Source of the DNA: Bradyrhizobium ontarionense
Lineage (GTDB): Bacteria > Pseudomonadota > Alphaproteobacteria > Rhizobiales > Xanthobacteraceae
DNA length: 64,000 bases
NCBI RefSeq assembly: GCF_021088345.1
Contig: NZ_CP088156.1
Span: forward strand, 2,356,001-2,420,000
Reading direction: 5' to 3'
Shown here piece after piece: positions 18,288 through 27,096 of this stretch (its first letter is position 1; each line of letters opens with the position of its first letter). The notes beneath the pieces were generated by a model. That model ran no database searches. It worked only from the letters and a program-made list of their open reading frames with translations, and was not told where the DNA came from. The position numbers and the translations under genes are program-made.

Positions 18288-18869
18288 GTGCGGCTGCTCT
18301 TCATCACCTTGCTCGCGCTTCTGATCGCCACCGGCGTCGGCATCGGCGCGACCTGGATGACCACGACGCGCGGCACCGAATTCGGCACCTTGACGATCGG
18401 CGCCTGGACGGCGCGTCCGAAGACCGGCACGGCCGACGTCGATCCCTATGCGCGCGCCACCATCACCCGCAACGGCGAGCTGCCGATCGGCACCGGCGAC
18501 GGCGTGGCCTTCACCGCCACCGCTGACGACAAGAAGAAGCCGCTCGACGGCCGCTGCGACATTCTCGTCAGTGGCGTGACGCCGCCTGCCCGCTTCTGGA
18601 CGCTGACCCTGTACGATCGCAAAGGCCATCTCGTTGCCAATACGCTGCAGCGCTACGGCTTCACCAGCCAGGAGCTCGTGCGCGGCGCCGACGGATCCTT
18701 CGAGATCCGGGTGGCCTCGCGTTCGCGGTCCGGCAACTGGCTGCCGACCGGCGGCATCGAGCGTTATGCGCTGATGCTGCGGCTGTATGATACGCCGGTC
18801 GGCGTCGCCACCCGCACCCAGCGCGACGCCCCGATGCCTTCGATCACGACGGTGGGCTGCCCATCATGA
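18288..18869 (+). CDS. DUF1214 domain protein, membrane-anchored
   Basis: The 193-residue protein has an N-terminal membrane helix (RLLFITLLALLIATGVGIGATW) and a periplasmic DUF1214 domain, seen in the ending pattern ARFWTLTLYD..G, RYGFTSQEL, GNWLPTG and the closing LMLRLYDTP. Function is unknown. It starts at GTG and overlaps the following DUF1254 gene by four bases (ATGA), so the two are translated together, and they may share a transcript with the penicillin-binding protein upstream. Confidence 0.85.
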   Translation: MRLLFITLLALLIATGVGIGATWMTTTRGTEFGTLTIGAWTARPKTGTADVDPYARATITRNGELPIGTGDGVAFTATADDKKKPLDGRCDILVSGVTPPARFWTLTLYDRKGHLVANTLQRYGFTSQELVRGADGSFEIRVASRSRSGNWLPTGGIERYALMLRLYDTPVGVATRTQRDAPMPSITTVGCPS

Positions 18870-19450
18870 TCCGGCTGCTGTTCACCATCCTGGTCGGCGT
18901 GCTGCTCGGCGGCGTGGTTCATCTCGTCAGCGTGCTGGCGCTGCCGCGCATCTCGACCCAGGACGCCTATTCGCGGCTGACGCCGATGACCAAGCTCAAT
19001 GCCGTGACGCCGCTGCCGCTGACGGATCCCAGCACCTCGCCGATGCCGTTCATGGACCCGGCCTTCGCGATGGCGATCTGCCGTTATGACCTCTCGGATG
19101 GTCCGCTCAAGCTCACGGTCCCGGTGAGCCAGGCCTATACATCGGTGTCGTTCTACACCCGCAACGAGATTGCCTATTATGCGATCAACGACCGCTCCGC
19201 GGGCAAGCGCGTCATCGAGCTCGATCTGATGACCGAGAACCAGCATGAGGATCTGCCAGAGGACGAAGAGATAACGGCAGCCGACCGGCTCATCATCGAT
19301 TCGCCGACGACCACCGGACTGATCGTGTTGAAGGCACTGGCCGCCGAGCCGGGTCTCATGCCGCAGGCGCAGACCTCCCTTGCAGCCGCCAGCTGCGGCG
19401 TGCAGATCGAGCCTCCGACCAAGGCGGAAAAGCCGCGCGGTAAGCGGTAG
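18866..19450 (+). CDS. DUF1254 domain protein, membrane-anchored
   Basis: A 194-residue protein with an N-terminal helix (MIRLLFTILVGVLLGGVVHLVSVLAL) and a DUF1254-like periplasmic domain: AYSRLTPM, DPAFAMAICRYDLSDGPL, SVSFYTRNEIAYYAINDRSA. In many bacteria DUF1254 and DUF1214 are one protein in that order; here they are separate, each with its own anchor, and in reverse order. The four-base overlap suggests fixed stoichiometry. Function unknown. Confidence 0.85.
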   Translation: MIRLLFTILVGVLLGGVVHLVSVLALPRISTQDAYSRLTPMTKLNAVTPLPLTDPSTSPMPFMDPAFAMAICRYDLSDGPLKLTVPVSQAYTSVSFYTRNEIAYYAINDRSAGKRVIELDLMTENQHEDLPEDEEITAADRLIIDSPTTTGLIVLKALAAEPGLMPQAQTSLAAASCGVQIEPPTKAEKPRGKR

Positions 19451-19570
19451 ACCGTTACGCGGACCTTAGATCAATTCGACAACGCTCTCTTCATCCTTGG
19501 TGGCATAGTCGTTGTCTCACTCCGCTGCTATGACGTATCAGGACAGCGGAGCTTCGCTCAACATCAGGTC

Positions 19571-20074
19571 ATGCCCCTCGAAATCGAACGGAAGTTTCTC
19601 GTCAGGTCCGACGCTTGGCGAGATCAGGCGACGCACAGCGAGCGCCTTCGTGACGGCCTCATCGCGCGTCAGGACGGCCTCAAGGTTCGGGTCCGCTGCT
19701 ATGGCGGTCGAACGACCCTTTGCGTGAAGAGCGGCCGGCGCGGCCTGTCGCGGGAGGAATTCGAATACGACATTCCCGCCGACCACGCGGACGCGATCTT
19801 CGCGCATTGCGAGGGGCGCATCCTCGAGAAGACGCGTCACTACGTACCGGGCGACAGCGGTGTCTGGGAGGTCGACGTATACCACGGGGCCCTCGAAGGC
19901 GTTGTCATCGCCGAGATCGAGATCCCGACCGAAACGACCATCGTCACGATTCCGGATTGGGTCGGCGAGGAAGTCACCGGCGATCCGCGCTACAGCAAGA
20001 GCAACATGCTGACGGCGCGTTCACGAGCGGCGAAGGTTCGGGAACTGCGGCGCGCGGGTCTTGCAAGCCTGTGA
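19571..20074 (+). CDS. CYTH domain protein (triphosphate tunnel metalloenzyme)
   Basis: The 167-residue protein has the CYTH signature EIERKFLV at residues 4-11 and the alternating charged beta strands of the tunnel fold (LKVRVRCYGGRTTLCVKSGR, EFEYDIP, WEVDVYHG, IAEIEIP). Relatives hydrolyse inorganic tripolyphosphate or thiamine triphosphate with Mg or Mn. A single-domain form such as this, without a CHAD partner domain, is most often a triphosphatase. Substrate is not certain. Confidence 0.88.
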   Translation: MPLEIERKFLVRSDAWRDQATHSERLRDGLIARQDGLKVRVRCYGGRTTLCVKSGRRGLSREEFEYDIPADHADAIFAHCEGRILEKTRHYVPGDSGVWEVDVYHGALEGVVIAEIEIPTETTIVTIPDWVGEEVTGDPRYSKSNMLTARSRAAKVRELRRAGLASL

Positions 20075-20183
20075 TGCGCGGACGATTCCCCGCGGCTTGA
20101 CCCGTGTCAAATCACCCGTGCGAGGCCCATCTTAAACAGCGCGGGCTTTGGCGGTCTGAACGATCGCGCACGGAGTTGGCACG

Positions 20184-21692
20184 ATGAGTTCATCCCAGGT
20201 GATGTCGCAGGCGCTGCGCGCCAAGATCATGTCGGCGGAGGATGCGGCCGCGCTGGTCAAGCCCGGCAACCATGTCGGCATGAGCGGCTTCACCGGCTCG
20301 GGCTATCCCAAGGCCGTGCCGCTGGCGCTCGCGCGCCACATCGAAGCCGCGCACGCGCGCGGCGAGCCGTTCCGCATCGGCGTCTGGACCGGCGCGTCCA
20401 CTGCGCCCGAGCTTGATGGCGCGCTCGCCGGGGCCAACGGCATCGACCTCCGCCTGCCCTATCAGTCCGATCCGACGACCCGGCAGCGCATCAATGCCGG
20501 GAGCATCGACTATATCGATCTCCATCTCAGCCACGTCGCACAGTTCGTGTGGTTCGGCTTTCTTGGCCATCTCGACGTCGCCGTGATCGAATGCGCCGGC
20601 ATCCTGCCGGACGGGCGGCTGATCCCGTCGACGTCGATCGGCAACAACAAGACCTGGCTCGATCTGGCGGACCGCGTCATCATCGAAGTGAATTCGTGGA
20701 TGAACCCGGCGCTGCTCGGCATGCACGACATTTACTACGGCACGCGGCTGCCGCCGCATCGCAAGCCAATCCCGATCGTGGCGCCCGGCGACCGTATCGG
20801 CGAGACCACCTATCGCTGCAATCCGGACAAGGTCATCGCCGTCGTCGAGACCCATGCACCGGACCGCAACACCAGCTTCGCAGCGCCAGACGTTATCTCC
20901 GGCGCAATTGCCGGGCACATCCTGGAGTTCTTCGCGCACGAGGTGAAGCAGGGTCGCCTGCCCCGCAACCTGCTGCCGCTGCAGTCCGGCGTCGGCAATG
21001 TCGCGAACGCCGTGATGGCCGGGCTCGATGACGGCCCGTTTCCGCATCTGACCGCCTATACCGAGGTCCTGCAGGACGGCATGCTCAACCTGATTCGTTC
21101 CGGCCGCATGGATCTCGCCTCTGCCACGGCGCTCTCGCTGAGCTCCGAGGCGGCCGTGCAGTTCAACCAGGAGATCGAGTTCCTGCGCGATCGCATCGTG
21201 CTGCGGCCGCAGGAGATCTCGAACCATCCGGAAGTGATCCGCAGGCTCGGCGTCATCGCGATGAACGGACTGATCGAGGCCGACATCTACGGCAACGTCA
21301 ATTCGACCCATATCCGCGGCAGCAGCATCATGAACGGCATCGGCGGCTCCGGCGACTTTGCACGCAACGCGTATCTGTCGATCTTCATGACGCCGTCGAC
21401 TGCGAAGAACGGCACCATCTCCAGCATCGTTCCGATGGTGACCCATGTCGACCACACCGAGCACGACGTGCAGATCCTCGTGACCGAACACGGGCTTGCC
21501 GACCTGCGCGGCCTGTCGCCGAAACAGCGCGCCCGCATCATCATCGAGAAGGCGGCACATCAGCGCTTCAGGCCGGCGCTGACGGATTACTTCGAACGTG
21601 CCTGCCGGGACTCGACCGGCAAGCACACGCCGCATCTGCTGGAGGAAGCGTTCAGCGTCATTCGGCCGCTGCCGTCGGATATCGATCGCTGA
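20184..21692 (+). CDS. acetyl-CoA hydrolase / succinyl-CoA:acetate CoA-transferase family
   Basis: The 502-residue cytoplasmic enzyme belongs to the family that moves CoA between succinyl-CoA and acetate (AarC) or related acyl groups. The catalytic Glu is E294 in TAYTEVLQDG, the same number as in Acetobacter aceti AarC. The glycine-rich segment GIGGSGDFARNAYLSIF lies near residue 388, followed by HVDHTEHDVQILVTEHGLADLRG, the usual C-terminal signature. A GGAG at 20172-20175 supports the start. A role in acetate use or in draining acetyl-CoA is likely. The gene appears monocistronic. Confidence 0.92.
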   Translation: MSSSQVMSQALRAKIMSAEDAAALVKPGNHVGMSGFTGSGYPKAVPLALARHIEAAHARGEPFRIGVWTGASTAPELDGALAGANGIDLRLPYQSDPTTRQRINAGSIDYIDLHLSHVAQFVWFGFLGHLDVAVIECAGILPDGRLIPSTSIGNNKTWLDLADRVIIEVNSWMNPALLGMHDIYYGTRLPPHRKPIPIVAPGDRIGETTYRCNPDKVIAVVETHAPDRNTSFAAPDVISGAIAGHILEFFAHEVKQGRLPRNLLPLQSGVGNVANAVMAGLDDGPFPHLTAYTEVLQDGMLNLIRSGRMDLASATALSLSSEAAVQFNQEIEFLRDRIVLRPQEISNHPEVIRRLGVIAMNGLIEADIYGNVNSTHIRGSSIMNGIGGSGDFARNAYLSIFMTPSTAKNGTISSIVPMVTHVDHTEHDVQILVTEHGLADLRGLSPKQRARIIIEKAAHQRFRPALTDYFERACRDSTGKHTPHLLEEAFSVIRPLPSDIDR

Positions 21693-21738
21693 TGACCGGT
21701 ATCGCCACGCGTCGTTGCGAGGAGCGACAGCTCGACGG

Positions 21739-22500
21739 CTAGCCGCGCGTCGTCAGCGGCCGCTCGATGAGGGGCCGCGCCGCCACGGGCGGATTGGCGG
21801 TCTGCGCGGCCAGCTCACCGATCAGGCGATCGGCGTCGGCGGCCATTCCGTCAGGCGCCTGCAGCACCAGGCGCTCCAGCGCCCAGCGATAGGACGAGAC
21901 CCGCTGCTCCAGGCTGATCTGCACCCACTGCACGATCAGTGAATTTTCCTGCATGCGCGCGACCGCATCGGACTTTTCGCGCGGCGACAGCTCGGTCATG
22001 TATTTCATGCTGGCATCGCGCTTGCGGTCGAGATCGATGACGCGGATGGCCGAGGCGAAGAACGGCTCGAAACGGGTGATATCGTCGCGCACGTCGTCGA
22101 TCAGCTGCGTATAGCGCGAGGCATGGGACCGGTGCGGCTCGTCGATCAGGGCGCGGCCATACGCGGTGCGGTCGAACGCGACCTTCTGGCGCCAGGGCGA
22201 CGCCGAGGGCTGGTAGTCGCCGAACACGCTCTTCCAGGCCGGGCGCGAATGCGGCGGCTCGATCAGCGGATAAGCGAGATCGCGCAGCTGGCGCTCATTG
22301 TCGGTCAGCTGGAACTGCGATGGCTTGACACCCACGCTGGCGGTGGCTTCCGCCCCGATCCATTTATGCATGTCGTCGTTGCGCATGTCGGCGCGGGTGC
22401 GGCCGAAATCGCCGCCGCTGCAGGCGCCGAGCAGTCCGCCGACGAGAAGAAGTGCGAGGACCGGCGCGGTACGCCGGACCGGAAGCATCATGGCCGGCAT
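21739..22500 (-). CDS. conserved lipoprotein, function unknown
   Basis: A 253-residue secreted lipoprotein: the N-terminal hydrophobic stretch ends in the lipobox LLGAC with Cys at residue 27. The mature protein is mostly helical and charged, with SVGVKPSQFQLTDNERQLRDLAYPLIEPP near the N-terminus. I do not recognise a named family. It lacks an Asp after the lipid Cys (CSGGD), so outer-membrane sorting is plausible. The adjacent 62-residue gene lies upstream on the same strand, 18 bases away, so the two may be co-transcribed. Confidence 0.75.
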   Translation of the reverse strand: MPAMMLPVRRTAPVLALLLVGGLLGACSGGDFGRTRADMRNDDMHKWIGAEATASVGVKPSQFQLTDNERQLRDLAYPLIEPPHSRPAWKSVFGDYQPSASPWRQKVAFDRTAYGRALIDEPHRSHASRYTQLIDDVRDDITRFEPFFASAIRVIDLDRKRDASMKYMTELSPREKSDAVARMQENSLIVQWVQISLEQRVSSYRWALERLVLQAPDGMAADADRLIGELAAQTANPPVAARPLIERPLTTRG

Positions 22501-22518
22501 TCCAATTCCCCTGATCTG

Positions 22519-22707
22519 TCAGCGGCGACGGCGGCGGCGGCTCGGTGCGGCGCCCTCGCGGGGACCGCGATCGTCGGTCGTGCTCTCACGCTCGATCCGA
22601 ATGACGGGAAGAATCAGGATCGTGCCCATGCCCTCCTGCGGCGCGCCTGTCACGGCAGGTCGCGCGCGACGCGCCACATCCGCCGGGAATTCAATGATGG
22701 TCGCCAT
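22519..22707 (-). CDS. small basic protein (62 aa), hypothetical
   Basis: The product begins MATIIEFPADVARRARP and ends in a run of seven arginines. The IIEFP start is common to small rhizobial proteins of unknown function. The ATG at 22707 is chosen because AGAGAG lies about six bases upstream; a longer frame from 22788 would run through a hairpin. Its stop is 18 bases from the lipoprotein gene start. No family or function is recognised. Confidence 0.6.
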   Translation of the reverse strand: MATIIEFPADVARRARPAVTGAPQEGMGTILILPVIRIERESTTDDRGPREGAAPSRRRRRR

Positions 22708-22724
22708 GTCAGCTCTCTTTCGTG

Positions 22725-22767
22725 CCCCGAAGTTCGTACCCCCAACCTCCCCCTTGCCCGAACTTCG
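22725..22767. repeat. inverted repeat with CCCCGAAGTTCGT core
   Basis: CGAAGTTCG at 22728-22736 and CGAACTTCG at 22759-22767 can pair across a 22-base loop, just upstream of the 62-residue gene. The left arm with its flank (CCCCGAAGTTCGT, 22725-22737) recurs exactly at 32020-32032, where it also forms one arm of a palindrome. Confidence 0.65.
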
Positions 22768-22920
22768 CAGGCCAGAGAGCACGCACAACTGACGATCCCG
22801 ATGCCGCGCCTGGAGATGAAGAGACGAGACGGCATTCGACGCGGTGAGACAGGATCAGGCCGCCGGCGTGGCAACACCAGGAGCCGATCCTCGAACGGGT
22901 CGATTAAGATCAGGACGTGG

Positions 22921-22935
22921 TTAAGAGGTTCTTAA
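22921..22935. promoter_or_regulatory. CtrA-type binding site (perfect TTAA-N7-TTAA)
   Basis: TTAAGAGGTTCTTAA matches the full CtrA recognition pattern exactly and is itself an inverted repeat. It lies about 187 bases upstream of the DUF2336 gene and 213 bases upstream of the divergent 62-residue gene. CtrA is the alphaproteobacterial cell-cycle response regulator; binding here is inferred. Confidence 0.6.
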
Positions 22936-23056
22936 TGCACGAGGCGGGCAACACGGATCGCGTGCAGAGGTGACGGAGATGGCAAGCAAGCGTTGCGCCT
23001 TTGTCTCACCGGGATGTCACCGGGCAGTTTCGGCCGATCTTCACCGATTGTTTTCC

Positions 23057-23071
23057 TTAACGCCCCATTAA
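23057..23071. promoter_or_regulatory. CtrA-type binding site (perfect TTAA-N7-TTAA), promoter-proximal
   Basis: TTAA at 23057-23060 and TTAA at 23068-23071 flank CGCCCCA. The site ends 51 bases before the DUF2336 start codon, a position fit for direct activation at the -35 region. Confidence 0.62.
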
Positions 23072-23122
23072 AACAACTCGGCTCTAATCGGTGCAACGAT
23101 TGCCTGAGTTGCGTAACCCGAC

Positions 23123-24088
23123 ATGACACGATCATCGCTATTCCCGGGCTTCGACGGGCTGCTTACGCTGTCGCGCCGCGAGGGCGTCGACATCAAACCC
23201 ACCCTGCTGCGCGTGTTGACGGACCTCTATGTCCAGGCGAGCGCCCACTCGGCAGACGAGGAGCGGCAGTTCGTCGAGCTGGCCTCGCGTCTCGTCGATG
23301 ACGTCGATGATGCGACCCGCGCGGCCGTCCGCGCCCGTCTCGCGATCTATCCGTCGACCCCGATCGAGATCCTGAAGAAGCTCGGGCTGCGCCCCGTGCA
23401 GCACGAGGCGGCGCTGCCGCTCGCCGGCCCGATTCCGCCATCGCTTCGATCACCGCCCTCCAAGGCGGCGACGCGGGATGACACGGCATCCGCCAGCCTG
23501 TCGATGCAGCCGAAGGATGCGGCCGAGCTGAGCGAGATGTTCCTGCGCGCCAGTCCGAACGAGCGCATCGCCATCCTGCAGAACCTCGCCACGACGCCGC
23601 TGAAGCCGGCGGCGCCGATTCCCTTGCACCGGGCGGCGCACGCGATCGAGGCGCTGGAGATGGCGGCCTTCAACGCCGACGTCGAGACGTTCACGACGGA
23701 GCTCGGCGAAAGCCTGATCCTGCCGGCGCGCATGGCCATCGAAGTCGTGAATGATCCGAGCGGCGAGCCGCTGGCCTGCGCCGCCAAGGCGCTGGGCATG
23801 CCGGCGCCGGTGTTCGAGCGCGTGCTGCTGTTCCTCAAGCCCGAGATGGGAGAGTCCGTCCAGACCGTCTTCAGGTTGTCGCGCTTCTACGGGCGCCTCA
23901 GCGAGCGCGCTGCCCTGATCATGCTGGCGGCGTGGCGTGGCTCTGCCATGGCCGCAGCCCGGGCGAAACACCGGCCGGCGCTCTACGATGATGAACGCCA
24001 GGCGCTCCGCGCAGGCTCGGCGCGAACCGGCACCCAGGCGCCCGCGAGGCCGATCGTGCGCACCGGAACCGACGGCTTCAAGCGCTGA
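23123..24088 (+). CDS. DUF2336 domain protein
   Basis: The 321-residue cytoplasmic protein is of the DUF2336 type, a mostly helical alphaproteobacterial family of unknown function. Recognisable parts are LTDLYVQASAHSADEERQFVELASRLVDDVD, where a helical repeat begins, and the later MAAFNADVETFTTELGESLILP and VFRLSRFYGRLSERAALIMLAAWRG. Two perfect CtrA boxes upstream suggest cell-cycle or motility control. A second, longer DUF2336 gene occurs at 62617. No partner gene lies in the same transcript. Confidence 0.82.
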   Translation: MTRSSLFPGFDGLLTLSRREGVDIKPTLLRVLTDLYVQASAHSADEERQFVELASRLVDDVDDATRAAVRARLAIYPSTPIEILKKLGLRPVQHEAALPLAGPIPPSLRSPPSKAATRDDTASASLSMQPKDAAELSEMFLRASPNERIAILQNLATTPLKPAAPIPLHRAAHAIEALEMAAFNADVETFTTELGESLILPARMAIEVVNDPSGEPLACAAKALGMPAPVFERVLLFLKPEMGESVQTVFRLSRFYGRLSERAALIMLAAWRGSAMAAARAKHRPALYDDERQALRAGSARTGTQAPARPIVRTGTDGFKR

Positions 24089-24140
24089 CGGGCGCCGCGT
24101 CGCGACACGCGCGCTCCACCGGACTCGATTTGGATCGCGG

Positions 24141-24491
24141 CTACGGCTTTTCGCTCACGAGGTCGAGGAAGTGGCGGCCTTCCTTGTCCTCGGTCTCGAC
24201 GATCCAGGCATCGGAATCGAAGCGCAGCTCCTTCACGAGACGTTCGTCGACCTCGGTTTCGGGCATCGGCTGCGGTGACACCGGAACGAAGAAGCGGTCG
24301 ATCGGCCGGCTGTCGTCGTAGACGGTCTGGGGTGCCGGGATATAAAGCTGCGCCGTCCCATCCATGAACGCGACCTTGACGAAGACGGCACCGGCCTCTT
24401 CGGCTCCACGCCGACGAATCGCGCCGAACACGCCCGCCGACTGGCAGCGGCGCAGATAGGCGCTGACCCAGATGCTCGATTTCAATCGCAT
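24141..24491 (-). CDS. DUF1491 family protein
   Basis: The 116-residue product fits the DUF1491 family of small alphaproteobacterial proteins: it opens MRLKSSIWVSAYLRRCQ, then has RRRGAEEAGAVFVKV, LYIPAP and the closing WIVETEDKEGRHFLDLV. No function is known. The ATG at 24491 is chosen over an in-frame GTG at 24503 because it matches the family N-terminus; the ribosome-binding site is weak for both. It lies just downstream of the peptidoglycan-binding gene, same strand, and may share its transcript. Confidence 0.85.
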   Translation of the reverse strand: MRLKSSIWVSAYLRRCQSAGVFGAIRRRGAEEAGAVFVKVAFMDGTAQLYIPAPQTVYDDSRPIDRFFVPVSPQPMPETEVDERLVKELRFDSDAWIVETEDKEGRHFLDLVSEKP

Positions 24492-24548
24492 TGAGAACTT
24501 CACGGCAGGCGCAAGGGCGCCGCAGTTCGAGCCGATGGAGGTCCTGCT

Positions 24549-25238
24549 CTATTCGATCGGACGTCCGATGACAATCGCAAGCTCGCGCACCAGACGATCC
24601 GACACCTGGCCCGTCACCGGCAATTTGCGCTCGCGCTCGAACTTCTGGATCGCGACCTGCGTGTCCGACCCGATCATCCCCGTCGGCTTCAGCTGACCGT
24701 AGCCATACTCCGTCAGCGCCCGCTGAACGGCGGCGACGCGACGCGCGTTGCCGCCCTGCTGCGTCGACGGCGTGCGTGACGTGCCCTGCCCGCCGCTGAC
24801 CGACCTGACCAGATCAGCCAGCGGATCGGCATATTTCTGATCGGTGCGCGCATCCGCCGATCTCGACTCGGCTGCTCTGGCCTCGCTCGCCCTGGTTTCG
24901 GCCGACCTGGTCTCGATGACCTTGGGGTCGAAGGGAGAGATATCGGCCTCCATCGGGCGGGCCCGCGGCAGCGGATTGGAACTGGCGAGAGCGGGCGGAA
25001 TGGTCACGATCGAACCGAACATCGGCGCCGGATGCGGTCCCGATTGCAGGAACACGGCATTGACGATGATCGCGCTGCCGGCAGCGCAGGCGAGCATCCC
25101 GGCAAACAGATCCTTCGGACTGTAGAGCATGGCGCGCATCAGCCAGCCGCGCTCGTCCGCGGCTTCGACAACGGCTGCGCTGGCGCGCCTGCGACGTCGC
25201 GGCCGCGCCTCGTCATCGTCTGCAACTCGTCTAGGCAC
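24549..25238 (-). CDS. membrane-anchored peptidoglycan-binding domain protein
   Basis: A 229-residue protein: a very basic cytoplasmic start (about residues 1-30), one membrane helix near 45-66 (LFAGMLACAAGSAIIVNAVFL), a low-complexity linker rich in Arg-Ser-Ala-Glu (residues 105-135), and a C-terminal PG_binding_1 domain from about 160 (RRVAAVQRALTEYGYG, TGMIGSDTQVAIQKFERERKLPVTG). It should bind the cell wall from the inner membrane. Its GTG start overlaps the sensor kinase stop by eight bases, so the two are probably translationally coupled, linking envelope state to signalling. Confidence 0.85.
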   Translation of the reverse strand: MPRRVADDDEARPRRRRRASAAVVEAADERGWLMRAMLYSPKDLFAGMLACAAGSAIIVNAVFLQSGPHPAPMFGSIVTIPPALASSNPLPRARPMEADISPFDPKVIETRSAETRASEARAAESRSADARTDQKYADPLADLVRSVSGGQGTSRTPSTQQGGNARRVAAVQRALTEYGYGQLKPTGMIGSDTQVAIQKFERERKLPVTGQVSDRLVRELAIVIGRPIE

Positions 25239-27096
25239 TCTTCTTCACCTGAATCACCTGCCCTGCCTGGGCCGACCGCGAGGGTGAGAGCGGCGTGACA
25301 TTGGCGCCGGCGGTTTCCGCTGCCACGAAGTTGATCGGCAGGGCGATCGCGACCGTCGTCCCCTCGTCGAGCTTGCTTTCTATCGACATTTCGCCGCCAT
25401 GCAAGTTCACGAGGCTCTTCACGATCGAGAGACCCAGGCCGGTTCCCTCGTGACGACGCTGATAGGTCTTGCCCGCCTGGAAGAACGGATCGCCGATCCG
25501 CTTGAGATCGTCGGCCGCGATACCGACGCCGGTGTCGGTGATTCGCAGAACGAGTTGCGGACCGTCGACACCGGCGGACACCGTGACCCGGCCGCCGCGC
25601 TCCGTGAACTTGATCGCGTTGGACACCAGATTGAGCACGATCTGCTTGAAGGCGCGCGGATCGCCGGTGACGACCGGCAGATCGTGCGGGACATCCGCGG
25701 AGAGATCGATGCCGTTTTCGCGCGCACGCAGCGCCAGCAGATTGCAGCAGTTGATCAGCGCGGCGCGCGGCGCGAAGGGTTCCGGCGTGATTTCGAAATT
25801 GCCGGACTCCATCTTCGACATGTCGAGGATGCCGTTCACGACCGACAGCAGATGCTGACCTGAATCGTTGATCAGCTGCGCGTATTCGCGGCGGCGTGCC
25901 GCGTTCAGCACCAGCACCTGCTCCTGCATCAGCATATCCGAGAAGCCGATGATGGCGTTCAGCGGCGTGCGCAGCTCGTGGCTCATGGTCGCGAGGAACC
26001 GGGTCTTGGCGGCGTCCGCGCGCTCCGCCGCGCTCCGCGCCAATTCGAGTGCCTGCTCCTGCAGCTTGCGATCGGTGACGTCGCGCATCACCGCGACGAC
26101 TTCCTGCTCCGCGCCCGTCGGCGTTGGGCCGGCGTGATCGAGCGGACGGCAGCGCATTTCGACCCAGATGAAATCGACCGGATGGTGGACGCCGCGCGGC
26201 TCGCCGGGCGCATCGCGCCGCAGGCGGAACTCGACGCTGGAGGCTTCGCTGCCGCGCGCCGCTTCGGAGAGCGCGGTGAGATAGGCCGGCCGGTCCGCGA
26301 CATGAACCCGTTCGAACAGGCCGTGCCCATGCAGTTGTGCGACCGGCGCGCCGAGCAGGCATTCGGCGGCAGGCGAAATGAACATGACCGCACCGTTGCG
26401 GCGGTGGCGGGAAATCACGTCGCTCATGTTGCGCGCCAGCAGACGATAGCGCTCCTCCTCCATCGACAGCAGCGTCACGCTGGTCCGCGCGAGCGTGTCG
26501 GCGGCGAAGGCGAGCACGGCCGCGTAGAGCGTCGCGGAAGCAACTCCGAAGGCGAGCAGCGCGGTCCGCAACTCCGGATTGGTTTCCGGAGTAGGTAGCC
26601 AGCCGAAATGCCCGATGAGGATCAACAGCAGCGCGCATGACAGCGCGAGCGCGGCGGCGAATACGACGACGCGGCGCGACGCCGAGAACGCCGCCTCCAG
26701 GGGAACGACGATCAGCCACACGGCGACAAAGGATTCGATGCCGCCAGTCTCGATCGACACCGCCATGATCAGTGCGGACATCGCGAGCGACGACAACGCG
26801 CAGGCGCTCTCGTAGCGCCCGGTACGCGACAGGAACCAGGACAGCAGGATTGGCGCGATCAGCCACGCCAGGGCCCCGACCTCCAGCGCGCTCGGCGCGC
26901 CGCGCATCGCGAGATAGGCTGGAAACGCCGCGAAGACGGCGAGGCTGCCGAGCAGGCGCGGCGCGATGAAGGCGCGGTGGCGCGCGCGCGTCATCGCATC
27001 AGTTCGAGCCGATGGATGCAATAATGCATCGAGACAATCGCGGATGATACTCAACACACTCACGGCTCTCGCGCCTCGGCTGTCGGTCGTTCTCAA
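25231..27096 (-). CDS. PAS-containing sensor histidine kinase, PleC/DivJ-like
   Basis: The 621-residue membrane kinase has about six helices in residues 45-210, a PAS domain at about 217-350 (YRLLARNMSDVISRHRRNGAVMFISPA), a HisKA domain with the phospho-acceptor H373 in TMSHELRTPLNAIIGFSDML, and an HATPase domain with N, G1 and G2 boxes (NLVSNAIKFTERGG, DTGVGI, GTGLGLSIVKSLV). The HisKA sequence is of the PleC/DivJ type that acts on DivK and PleD in alphaproteobacteria; assignment to one of these is tentative. No response regulator gene is adjacent. A near-consensus CtrA site lies about 60 bases upstream. Confidence 0.85.
   Translation of the reverse strand: MRTTDSRGARAVSVLSIIRDCLDALLHPSARTDAMTRARHRAFIAPRLLGSLAVFAAFPAYLAMRGAPSALEVGALAWLIAPILLSWFLSRTGRYESACALSSLAMSALIMAVSIETGGIESFVAVWLIVVPLEAAFSASRRVVVFAAALALSCALLLILIGHFGWLPTPETNPELRTALLAFGVASATLYAAVLAFAADTLARTSVTLLSMEEERYRLLARNMSDVISRHRRNGAVMFISPAAECLLGAPVAQLHGHGLFERVHVADRPAYLTALSEAARGSEASSVEFRLRRDAPGEPRGVHHPVDFIWVEMRCRPLDHAGPTPTGAEQEVVAVMRDVTDRKLQEQALELARSAAERADAAKTRFLATMSHELRTPLNAIIGFSDMLMQEQVLVLNAARRREYAQLINDSGQHLLSVVNGILDMSKMESGNFEITPEPFAPRAALINCCNLLALRARENGIDLSADVPHDLPVVTGDPRAFKQIVLNLVSNAIKFTERGGRVTVSAGVDGPQLVLRITDTGVGIAADDLKRIGDPFFQAGKTYQRRHEGTGLGLSIVKSLVNLHGGEMSIESKLDEGTTVAIALPINFVAAETAGANVTPLSPSRSAQAGQVIQVKKSA

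Larger units (their letters stand above)
22708..23122. promoter_or_regulatory. divergent regulatory region with two CtrA boxes
   Basis: No gene is supported in these 415 bases. They hold the inverted repeat at 22725-22767 and two perfect TTAA-N7-TTAA sites, and they separate the divergent 62-residue gene from the DUF2336 gene. Confidence 0.55.
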
